From positions 341,832-405,831 of the forward strand of contig WELB01000003.1 of assembly GCA_009602725.1 (NCBI GenBank): a stretch of DNA of 64,000 nucleotides. The letters run 5' to 3'. The notes beneath the pieces are model-generated. The model was given only the letters and a program-made list of their open reading frames with translations, did no database searches and was not told the origin of the DNA. The position numbers and the translations under genes are program-made. This document shows, piece after piece, positions 1 to 13,235 of this stretch. This DNA comes from Spirogloea muscicola (taxonomy: Eukaryota > Streptophyta > Zygnematophyceae > Spirogloeales > Spirogloeaceae). Each line of letters starts with the position of its first letter. Position 1 is the stretch's first letter.

Positions 1-4140
<4,140 letters not shown>

Positions 4141-4633
4141 CTGTGCTGTGTTGTTAGAAGCAACAGGTTGAGTGTACAGCCTGGTTCAAGTAGATCTAAG
4201 TAGAGGAAGGTGCTCGCTTTGTACATAGAGGTGAGTGGAACGAGCCCCCATTTAGCAAGGGGCTAATCGGGTGAATGTCGTGCTAGCACGCCTCTGCTAC
4301 GTCGCGCATTTCCCATTGAGTATATTACATGTTTGAGTATTGCTAAGTAGGTACACCCATAGTTTCGTACTAAACACTTGGCTGAGTACAGTGTACAGCT
4401 CTTATTTGCCCAAGCCAAGCACCACGGGCCGCTTCAAGTGGATGGTCGCCACGTGCAGGCCAAATTACACTCCCATAATCGATGTCTGTTGGCAGGAAGC
4501 GATTGCACAAATAATTACAGCTCGCAACCAGGATCCCAGCATACGGACTAGGTGCACTTGTAATGTCTCCTCGCTCTTAATCTCCAGCTTGCTAGCACTT
4601 CATTGCAGCACCTGAAGCTGTCATCGCGCAAAG
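4141..4633. other. Convergent 3' regions between FtsH-like gene and unknown gene
   Basis: No coding exon seen. A TGTAA at about 4559-4563 on the plus strand, and TTACA (TGTAA on minus) near 4325, 4465 and 4515, could be green-algal polyadenylation signals for the two convergent genes; this is a motif match only. Confidence 0.35.
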
Positions 4634-5698
4634 TCAGGCACTTTGCATGGCCTCCCGATGGGCAGCACGGCTGCCAACGAGCATAAGCTCTGACCACAAG
4701 AGAGCGTCCTGCAGCTCGTCTTGCTCGTTCTCCTGCACACACGATATCAACAGAGGCTAGCAAGTCAGTAGCCCTCAGGTTGAATTTGCCGTATACTTGT
4801 CCCAATCCCCTCTGAACACAGCTGACAACTGAAACTGTACTGTGCTCTACCCATATTAGTATTCAACTTTAGGTCCTAATAACATGCTAGCAAGTGGAGC
4901 GAAGGCTCTGAGCTTCGCAAGGGGATGTGTGGGCAAAGAGTCATCTCACCTGGCCATGTCCATCTTGAATCGATGGAAAAACTCTCAGTTTCCGAGCATC
5001 CGCTCGGAGCAACAGCAATGTCTGTGCTTTGGACGCCTGTCAAAGCCCACACACCATTTTAGGAGCAGGACCTCTGAGCGCCCACGGGGGCAGCTCTGGG
5101 GAGGCATTGACATCAGTCACCCCAAACTGCAACTGGTGGCTTGCTTGCACTCCGGGGCAGGCTCACCATGTCCTCAAGCAGAGCCAGGGTCCACTGGTGG
5201 TCCACACTGCAAGCCTCTGTCGCCAAGTGAGCGGCGGCGCACAGCTCGTCGACGTTTCTCAGCCAGGCTCCCTGGCTCTCCTTCACTGCGTCGGCCTTGG
5301 CGCCATCAAGTCAGGCGCGCCGGAAGCAACAGCGGCTCTGGCCCTTTCCCTGGCATAGGAGGAGGCGGCGAGAAGCCCTTCCTCACACACAGGCACGGGG
5401 TAGTCACCAGAGGCCCTTACGTCTGGAGGAGCAGCGAAGGTGAGGTGCGCACCCCAGGGCTCACCGCGGCGGTCTGTGCGACAGCCGTCGCCCTTGTCCA
5501 TGTAGTGCAAGAGGCTGCCCACGATGAAGGGCCAGGGGCCCCCGCCGAGGCAAGTGCTGGTCCACTCCAGCCGCAGTCCGTCAGGCAGGATGGTTATGGC
5601 GCAAAGCGCCTGGCCGCGACGAGGCCCTCGTGGAGGCGAACGCCCGGCGGCGGCGGCGTCGCCCGGGCTGCCTGCCCACCACTCCGGTTTAGGGTTCG
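4634..5698 (-). CDS. Conserved-looking protein of unknown function (first exon not resolved)
   Basis: I do not recognise the family. Four exons fit together in frame on the minus strand: 5698-5397, 5295-5167, 5036-4950, 4732-4634 (stop TGA at 4636-4634). Each is flanked by AG and GT, and the translation is free of low complexity: tryptophan- and cysteine-rich in the middle (LRLEWTSTCLGGGPWPFIVG, HYMDKGDGCRTDRRGEPWG), then helical charged segments (ESQGAWLRNVDELC; QDALLWSELMLVG). The first visible exon begins with two bases of a split codon after the acceptor GTGCAG, so an upstream exon must exist. A minus-strand ATG at 6155, inside the palindromic GGCCATGGCC shared with the phosphatase start, is one candidate, but I found no clean donor for it. 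About 130 residues of the C-terminal half look soluble, with no membrane segment. Ends are convergent with the FtsH gene. Confidence 0.6.
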
Positions 5699-5713
5699 CT
5701 GCACCCTAAACCG
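5685..5713. repeat. Telomere-like perfect inverted repeat
   Basis: Arms CGGTTTAGGGT (5685-5695) and ACCCTAAACCG (5703-5713) are exact reverse complements around a 7-base loop. They contain the plant-type telomere unit TTTAGGG. The hairpin straddles the 3' splice site of the first visible exon of the neighbouring gene. Confidence 0.8.
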
Positions 5714-5750
5714 AAACCCAGTAGCTTCCCTACTTAGGGCCAAATCACAC

Positions 5751-5769
5751 TCGGTCGGTCGGTCGGTCG
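5751..5769. repeat. TCGG microsatellite
   Basis: Four to five tandem copies of TCGG in a stretch with no recognised exon. Confidence 0.8.
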
Positions 5770-6152
5770 CGGCGGAGGGGTACGTGTCGCGCGTGTATGG
5801 ACGCCCGGGATCAAGAGCCTGCTAATGCGAAGCCAAGATTAGGCCATATTGCGACCAACCGACAAGGGTGAATTGGCCCTTAGCCCTTCCCAGCGCGGGG
5901 CTTCGGTGGGTGGAGTCCAGGAGATTGTAGCTTCTTTGCCCACCGCAAGAGCTGTGCATCGGCTGGCCTTGGCTTCCCCTTCGCTCCCACTTGCGGCTCA
6001 TCACCTCCTCGCCTTTGCCTCCCCGTGGTACTGATATACACCCCACTCTCCCCCTGCCTTTGGGCTCGGCTGGCTCCTCGGCCGCCCCTTGGTCCCCCAT
6101 TGGCACCGCGGTCTCCCCCGCGCCGCCCCCGGCGCCGGGCGCCGCGGCGGCC

Positions 6153-7985
6153 ATGGCCGCGCCNTGCGTGGGCGACCTGCACGGGCAGGCGGGCAAGGCG
6201 GCGCGGCTGTGGGCGGCGCTGGAGGCCGCCGCTGGCACCGCCGCGTTCGCGATCGCGGCCGTGGTGTTCCTGGGCGACTACAACGACCGCGGCCCCGACA
6301 CGCGCGCGCTCCTGGACTGGCTCGCCGCCCTGCCCACCGCCATGCCGCGCCAGGCCCACACCTTCCTCGCCGGCAACCACGACTTCGCCTTCGCCGCCTT
6401 CCTGGGCGCGCTCCCGCCGCCGCCGCCAGGCTTCGCCATGCCCGCCACCTGGCCGCCGCTGGCCGACAAGCAGGCCCGCGAGGGCTGGTGGGACGGCCCA
6501 GCCGTCGACGACGTCCACGTTCAGGGCCGCAGGTGCGCCGCCACGGACGCCGCTGCCGTCGCCGCCGCTGCGCAGCGAGCTTGGGAGGACGTGCTGGAGC
6601 GATGCCGTGGTGGGCTGCTCCCGGCAGGTGGGCGGGCACCATGGTGGACAAGCACAACCCCAAGGGCGGCCTCTACCTCGGCAGCACATACGACGCCGCC
6701 TCCACCTTCGCCTCGTACGGCTGCCCTTACGGCGACCGTGCAGGTGCGAGCACCTCCGCCCGCGACCTTGACCCAGGCTCGCAGCAGACCTGGCCTGGCC
6801 GCTGGCGCTGCTAGTGTCACGGGCCTGCCGGCCGCATGTGCCGAATGTCGACTTGCCGGGTGGCAGAACTTCCAGAGCGTCAGCTCTGCAGGTTCCTCGC
6901 GCAGCGTCCGTGCTCATCTGCGTGTGGCTCACTTGCGCCTCCACAGCATTGCTGGCCGCCGTCCCAGAGAGCCACAAGGAGTTTCTGCGGAACCTCGTGT
7001 GGGTCCACGAGCAGGTACGGGAGATGCTGGCCTGGATGATACGTGCAGGAGAATGTGCCCCTCCACCCCATGTCCTTCATGCTGCCTTCTTGTCCTCGAC
7101 TGTGTCTTGTCGACGGCTTGGGCCATCCAAGTGAGCTTGTGGCCACCTATCTAATGAAGCCTCTCCAGAGGCGCCCATGCGCGTCACAGCAGGTTTCGGA
7201 CCGACTCTGCTACATCCCCCTCCTTTGACGCCCTCCTTTGACGCACTTGCGAGGCGACCGCCCTGCTGGTGCAGGAGGGGGTGGACACCGGGGATCCTGA
7301 GACCAGCTACAAGCGCCTGATTGCAGTGCACGCAGGCCTGCTCAGCACTGAGCCGGTGGAGGAGCAGCTGAACATGCTACGTGCGCGCGACATGCGGCAG
7401 CCTCGCATCGAGCAGCTCAGTGGCCGAAGCAATGTCTGGGAGACACCTCCGGTGAGGGAGTGCCTGCGGCAGCCACATGAATCTTGGAGAGATCCAGGGC
7501 TTCCTTTAGAATGCAGGCCACTCTTCGATTGCCAGAGGGACCTGCTGGTTTAGCTCAAGCCTTGCCTCTCATTGACCTTGACCAAGAGAGTCCTGCCTTG
7601 TGCCTCTATGGTTCTTTGTGGCTATGCCTTGTCGACTGCATGTTAAGCCCCACTGATACTAGTACTGGCTACATTTTGTCCAGCGGAAAGTATGGACTGG
7701 CTACCTTCAGCCGAGTCTCTTGCTCCAACTTTGACCATTACTCTCCCTGTGTAGGAGCTCGGAGACGAGGTGCTGCTAATCAGTGGTCATCATGGTGTGC
7801 TGGAGTTCCCGAGCAAGAATCGAATGATCATCGACGAGTGTGGAGGTCATGGTGACAGACCTTTGGCAGCTATCATCCTGCCCCAGCGTATCATTGTCCG
7901 CGACACTGATGTTCTGGAGAGACTGCTGCCACTTGACGCAACGGTCCCACCTGAGTTGGCAGAGCCGCTGGTGCCTGTCGCGTGA
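6153..7985 (+). CDS. Calcineurin-like metallophosphoesterase, plant type
   Basis: Five exons: 6153-6532, 6628-6743, 6947-7014, 7275-7451, 7755-7985, all phases consistent, about 323 aa. The metal-site motifs of the PPP/calcineurin superfamily are in order: CVGDLHG, FLGDYNDRGPDT, FLAGNHDFAF, IAVHAG and ISGHHG. The rest (AVPESHKEFLRNLVWVHE, LSGRSNVWETP, IIDECGGHGDRPLAAI) follows a plant family of unassigned calcineurin-like phosphatases that I recall from Arabidopsis (At4g23000-like). Substrate unknown; probably a soluble protein phosphatase. Start: ATG 6153 sits in GCCATGG just before the first motif; an in-frame ATG at 5991 gives a proline-rich extension that I consider less likely. A single N at 6164 lies in codon 4 (CCN, still proline) but may hide an indel. 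Confidence 0.9.
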
Positions 7986-8692
7986 CAGTCTTGCTGCAGC
8001 TTGCATGCAGACCCTGCTCAGCTTTGAGCATTGTGCCCCAACTGAGCACCTGCTGGGCTGGCATGGCTGCTGGCAGCACTTCTTCAGTGTGTCGTAGATG
8101 CCTTAGGTGGTCAGCATGGCAGATGCCTGTCCTTTGCTGAGAAGCCACATAGCAGAACCAATTGTGTCACTGTATACGAGTCACGAGATACCTGCCCAGC
8201 CTCCAAATTGGTCACAAAGGAATGCGCACATTGGTGCAATCTGATCAATTAGTCCCCTGTCCCCTGTGAGCTTTCCTTGCACTGCTCTAAAAGTTGCTGC
8301 TAGCTGTGGCAGACAGTCCCTACCATCAATCATCAGGTGGTTCGGTGTGTACATCCAGCGGGGAACACACGGCTCGGCAGCACAGGCTGGCTGCCTGTCA
8401 GGTTTCGAGGCCAGCCCGAACGCTCGGACATTCTCACCGCCGCAGCATTGATGAATGCAAAACCTTTGGCGTGATCCACATTGCCCAAGTGCTGAACAGC
8501 ACCTACCAAAGCTGCTCTTGCCCAAAGTCAAGGCGTGCGCTGCTTTGCAGCTCTGCTCGAGCCGCGGTGCCCAAGCTTGGGCTCAAATGGGCCGTGCTGA
8601 CTTTACCTGCTTGTCAGTCCAGGTCGCCAGCTGAGCACCTCTGCCTGGCTGCTAGAAGGTGAAGGGTAGTGGCGAAGGCTCAAGGTGCGCCG
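7986..8692. other. Intergenic, no gene seen
   Basis: Holds the 3' regions of two convergent genes (phosphatase and ferredoxin-like). Short open frames exist on both strands but show no family resemblance or splice structure. Confidence 0.5.
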
Positions 8693-9283
8693 TCAGAGGG
8701 TGTGGTAGGGGCGGGGGTCCACGAGCGCGACGACCATGCCGTCCAGCCCGGGCGTGAGGCGGATCTGGCAGCCGAGGCGGGAGTGGGAGTTGACGGCGCC
8801 GGTCGCCGACACCGCCACCAGGCGCTCGTGCTCCGCCGACGTCTTGGGCGGCAGCTGCTGCAGCCACTCGTTGGCGATCGTCACCTCGCACGTCCCGTTG
8901 CACGACCCGATCTCCTCGAGCTCGTGGTCCTCCGTGCCCCGCACCTTGCACCGGATCAGCGACTGCGCGAGGAGCCCCCCGAGATAGTGGTGAGATAGTG
9001 CTGCCTCTAACGTGGAGCTGCCGCTGCCATGGCGAGCTCTGGAGCTGCGCGCGGCCCGCGGCGCGCGGAGACGGAGGAGCGACTGGAGCTGTTACGGTGG
9101 CAGCGGATGCAGCGGTGGCGAGGACCTGGAGGAGCGACTGGCCGGCGAGGCCCTTGACGGCGTGGCGGTCGCCGTCGGGGTCGATGGCCACCAGGTTGAC
9201 GACGCGGTCCGCCACGCGCGGCGCGCTGCCGCCGGCGGCGCCGCGGCGGGGCACNCGCGCAGCGCGGGTAGGGCGGCCATGGC
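8693..9283 (-). CDS. Mitochondrial complex I ferredoxin-like subunit (C1-FDX type)
   Basis: Two exons, about 9283-9096 and 8962-8693. The translation (VNLVAIDPDGDRHAVKGLAG; then GSCNGTCEV, NEWLQQLPP, HSRLGCQI, GLDGMVVA) follows Arabidopsis At3g07480, the 2Fe-2S ferredoxin-like protein reported as the complex I bridge subunit C1-FDX. As in that protein, the usual CX5CX2C cluster loop is reduced: only C-NGT-C plus a distal LGC can be seen, so an ordinary 2Fe-2S cluster is doubtful. The ferredoxin frame does not run back to the only good start (ATG 9283, MAALPALR); between them is the single N at 9255, which would have to stand for 2 (mod 3) bases. The N-terminus would be the mitochondrial targeting peptide. 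Confidence 0.85.
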
Positions 9284-9759
9284 CGGGCGGAGCTGGGAGG
9301 CGCTCCTTCGCCCCTACTGGCCACCCCAACTGGTCTCCCGCTCCCCAGTCCCGGCCACGCCCTCCCCCTCATGGACGTCTGTCGATGCACTTGCCATCGT
9401 GCTTGGCCACTCAGGCCCTCCTCCGTCACCAACACACACTCCATTCCCTCCCGCGGTTGCGGTGCAGCGCTCTGGAAGTGCTGCCGTGAGAGGCCTGCCC
9501 GGACAGGACTGGCGTAGGTGCAGGGGGGCCGGCGAGCGCAAACCACGTAACTACTTCAGGACGCCTGCTCTCCGCGGGCTGGCCACCCATTTCCGTAGTC
9601 ACTCCGCCAGCGCCCCGCACCTCCCCTGCCTTGCGCCCGTCCACGGCATGCCCTCACCCCTCCCTTTTGCAAGCCTGGCTATTAAAAGATGCGGCTGCTG
9701 AGATGGCAGGCAATCCCCTCCGGCACGCCTGGCTGCCTGCTGCACAGGCCGCCGCGGCG
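9284..9759. other. 5' region of the ferredoxin-like gene and 3' region of the TMEM87-like gene
   Basis: No exon seen. 9375-9450 carries a repeat also present at 36370-36450 (see repeat entries). Confidence 0.5.
9375..9450 (-). repeat. Dispersed repeat, copy 1
   Basis: On the minus strand it contains GGAGGGCCTGAGTGGCCAAG and continues with ACGATGGCAAG. The same core and flanks occur at 36370-36450 on the plus strand. It lies about 90-170 bases upstream of the ferredoxin-like start codon. Confidence 0.75.
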
Positions 9760-12700
9760 TCAATCCAATTTGCCCTCCTCGATAGCAGCATCGTCGTCTA
9801 AGCTAAACACGTCCGTGTTGACAGCAGCCCCTCGCTGCTCCTTTGTAGGTTTCTCGTCACCCTCAAACGTCTTCCCCCCACCACCACCCGCCGATGTTGT
9901 CAGCGCCACTGCCTCCTCATCAGCACCATCATCAGGCACATCCTCGGAGTACGCATACCTGGATGCATGCCAATGCAATGCATGCTATCACATGATCAGG
10001 CGGGCAACCTGGAGATGCTGAGGCCTTGAAGAGAGGGAACAGGTCAAACAACATCGCCACCTCTTTGCCACCTACACTCACTGTCATACTCACGTCATGG
10101 CGGACCAATGGCGGACTAAGACAGTCCAGCCACGCCCTTTGCCACTTAAGCATAGCAAGGCACCAAGAGCGCCAAGAACCTATAATCAGCACTTGCACAA
10201 GTTGCGCCCCCACCTTGTGGAATTCTGACTTGGTGCCCAGAGCACGCAGATCGTGACGAGGAGGAGGAACGAGAGCACGTCCCAAAAGTGGGTGATGATC
10301 TCAAGTCTTTCCCAGGCGCCTAGGTCGAACCTGCTTGTGTAGATCTGCAAGTAGATGCAGGAACAAAGTGATGCAATCAGGACTAAGTGCTGTCCACTTC
10401 ATCTTAGCAGGCAACCAGAGGACAACGGAAACCCGTTGAAGACATTAGCACCTGAAGAAGCAAGCTACAACATACATGCAGACAGTGGCAACACTATTTG
10501 CTTACCTCATATCCAATCCAGGCAACAGCCACAAGCACACCTATGGCAAGGGCGTTGGTAAATCTCCTATACAAGTCAAGCTTTGCCACCTGTCGCCGTG
10601 CCTGGAAAAGAAAGTAAAAGGGGGTCATCTGCCAAGAAATAGCTTCAGGCACAAAGTGCACTGAACATGCTGCCTTTACTTTCTCTTCTTCCCAATGTGT
10701 GGTGTGCGAAGCTAGCCTACAAGGCTGCCTAGTCCGCTGTTGGTGAAAGCAAGCATATACGTACTTGGAGTTGCGCAAGAGTCTTGGACAGCGAGGTAAA
10801 GATCCACAATATGAAGATTGCCTCCAGCACAGACTCTGGCAGGACTAGAAAAGCTTTCTCCAGTTTGTAAAGGTCAGAGATGGTGCCAACGTGCTCCCAG
10901 ACTTCCAGAACCTCTGTTGCTACAAAGTATGTTGCTCCAAATAATATCACCTGCCATGCAGAGAAGTCAGATGCTGATCAGTGATCCGTGCATAATATTT
11001 CCATCTTCTCAAGAGCATTCATCCTTACTAAATGAGGCAACTGAACGGTATGATTGATCAAGGAGGAGGGAGAGAAAGTCCGTTCTGTCTAAAAGTCCAA
11101 GCCCCAGTGTCAAATCAATTGTCGCATTCCCCACAACACCAATAAGCGCCGCTTCAATCTCAAACCGAGTCTCAAATTGAGGAAACACAGGGCTGTTATT
11201 GCATGTGCAATAGCTGCTGGCATCACGTAGCAGCCCCTTCTCATTGCTATGCTATAAATCACTCTCAAAGAGGTCAAAGTGGCTGGCATAGCAGCAGACC
11301 TGCAGAGACAATCCACCAAGTGTAGGGCGGACTACTCCAAACCCCATTGAGACAACAAGGACGAGCATATGAGACACAGTTTTCCGAATTGCTCCCAGTG
11401 TCACAGCCCAAATTGTGATACCAATAGGCCTCTTTCCCGTTTGGTTAAAATTCTCATAGTCAAAGTACCACATCGTCATCTCCATCATTCCTAGAGCCAA
11501 TACTGCTGATATGCAGTTTTGCAGCTGAAGGATGTCCTTCCAGTATCGGGCATATTGGAGCAGCCAAAGTACACCAAGAAGTAAGTAAGCCTGCACAGCA
11601 ACCGGCAAGGGAACCCCTTGAAGACATTTCAGTGCCAGATGAAAGGTCTTCATTGTACATTTCTAGAAGAATATGCCGCATGCGTTAGAAAGCCCTCGAC
11701 TGTCACTCAACAGCTACAATACACTCTTATTTCTTATCTTGCTGGAGCAAGCAGGCATGAGGAGGCCTCAGACAGTCAAGCTGTGTAGCATGGGCTTACC
11801 AAGGACATGAGAGCATAGAAGGAGAGCAGGGGAACCTTCATGCCAGGAAGGAAACCCCCAGGATTCTTCCAGGTACTCAGTCCTGATATTGTCAAGTCTT
11901 CGTACAAGTTTCTGTCGCAGGTTACGAACCAGAGGAAATACATGCCGGTCTTGTTGATCTGGAATGTCGTATCATCAACTTTCAAATCCAGCTCTGTGCC
12001 TTGGAAGTAGTATGACTCCACATGCGGCCACTGCAGAGCAATTTGCAGAGGAAATTGTTGCATATCAACTATGGCAGGCGGGACAATGCTGTCACGAGGT
12101 TCTTGAGAATCTGTCATACTTTGAGAATGTCGCAAGAGATTATTCGGCAGCTGACTGCGCCCCGTACCTCATCGTCCACCGACTTGTTCACAATCACTTC
12201 GTTCAGCTCCTGGCACTGATTGCGACTCTTCAGGGCCTCGGTACAGCACAAGAACGTTTGAAGTCTGGTTGAGTAGAAAACTTTCCTGCCAAAGTCATGG
12301 ACCTCAAAGAGAACAGCTTGCACTAGTCCAGTGTGATGATCTGAATGCTTGTACTTGTTTGCCGTTGCATTGGTCCTGTGGAAAGCCAGATGCTGTAACC
12401 TGCAGACCATACAGGGCAGCCAAGGCTCCGCATCAGCTTGACGAGAACTTTCCCTGGCTCCAGCGCTCGCATCTCGTTGCTGAAAAGACGGCTCAGTATC
12501 TGCCATGGTAAATGAGCCCATCATCCAATGGGGTTGCATTGGCAAGCGCGCCGAACTCAAGAACTGTGGCACACATGCAGGCACTGCAGACATAGCTGGC
12601 CACAAGGTCACTGCAAACATAGCTGGCCACAAGGTCAGGCGAGTTGGAGGAAGACTCATGCAATGCTCACGCCAGAAGGATTAGCTGCTGAACGAGGCTG

Positions 12701-13157
12701 GTCAAGTTGGTCGCCGCATGATCACACAGCACGGGGCTTGGGGAGCCCTACAGATGGCCTTGAGTTTGACCTGATGTAGGAGATACCGTCGGCAACTTGC
12801 GGGCGCGTGCTGGAGAAGCTGCTCTGGATGGGGCCACTGCGGGACGCGTATAGGCCCTCGTGGCCGCCGTCATAGTGGTAGTACGGCTGGTGATATCGGG
12901 GCTGCAAGCGACAGGATCCACAAGCAGCAATGAGCGGCCCGCTCGCAGAGCGCGGCGGCGGCTCGGCGGAGGCGCCAGGCGAGCACTAAGAGAAGCAAGA
13001 GAAAGGAGGAGGGTGCGCAGATCACGTTGTCCTTGAAGCGGCCCGAGTACTTGTGCTGAGCGGCGACGGCGGGGCCGGCCAGCAGCTCCAGGAGGACGAG
13101 CCACAGCGCGGTGGCAGCGGCGGCGGCTGCGGCCGGCAGCCGCCGGGGGCCGGCCAT
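9760..13157 (-). CDS. TMEM87/GOST-type seven-transmembrane protein (lung-7TM family)
   Basis: Nine exons: 13157-13026, 12901-12771, 12399-12168, 12030-11800, 11590-11300, 10950-10765, 10601-10506, 10344-10214, 9958-9760; frame is kept throughout, about 542 aa. Order: a signal peptide (MAGPRRLP, then a run of Ala/Leu), a lumenal GOLD-like domain (HYDGGHEGLYAS, HTGLVQAVLFEV, FQINKTGMYFLWF, STWKNPGGFLPG), then seven membrane segments (YLLLGVLWLLQYARYWKDIL, GITIWAVTLGAIRK, VVSMGFGVVRPTLGG, FILWIFTSLSKTL, AVAWIGYE, FLLLVTICVLWAP) and an acidic cytosolic tail beginning RYAYSED. It follows a plant lung-seven-transmembrane protein closely; relatives act in Golgi/endosome trafficking or as orphan receptors. 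It starts only 78 bp after the TOR stop, on the same strand, across a 37-base N gap. Confidence 0.93.
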
Positions 13158-13167
13158 GGGCCGCGGC

Positions 13168-13204
13168 NNNNNNNNNNNNNNNNNNNNNNNNNNNNNNNNN
13201 NNNN
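13168..13204. other. Assembly gap (37 N)
   Basis: Run of N between the TOR last exon and the TMEM87-like start codon. Sequence on both sides is very GC-rich. Confidence 0.99.
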
Positions 13205-13235
13205 GCCCAACCCCCGCCCGGGCCTTCCTCGCCGC

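Noticed and set aside
5880-6977. Long minus-strand frame (365 codons) opposite the phosphatase
   Set aside because: GC-rich shadow of a gene proven by homology on the plus strand; composition is Arg/Gly/Ala with no motifs.
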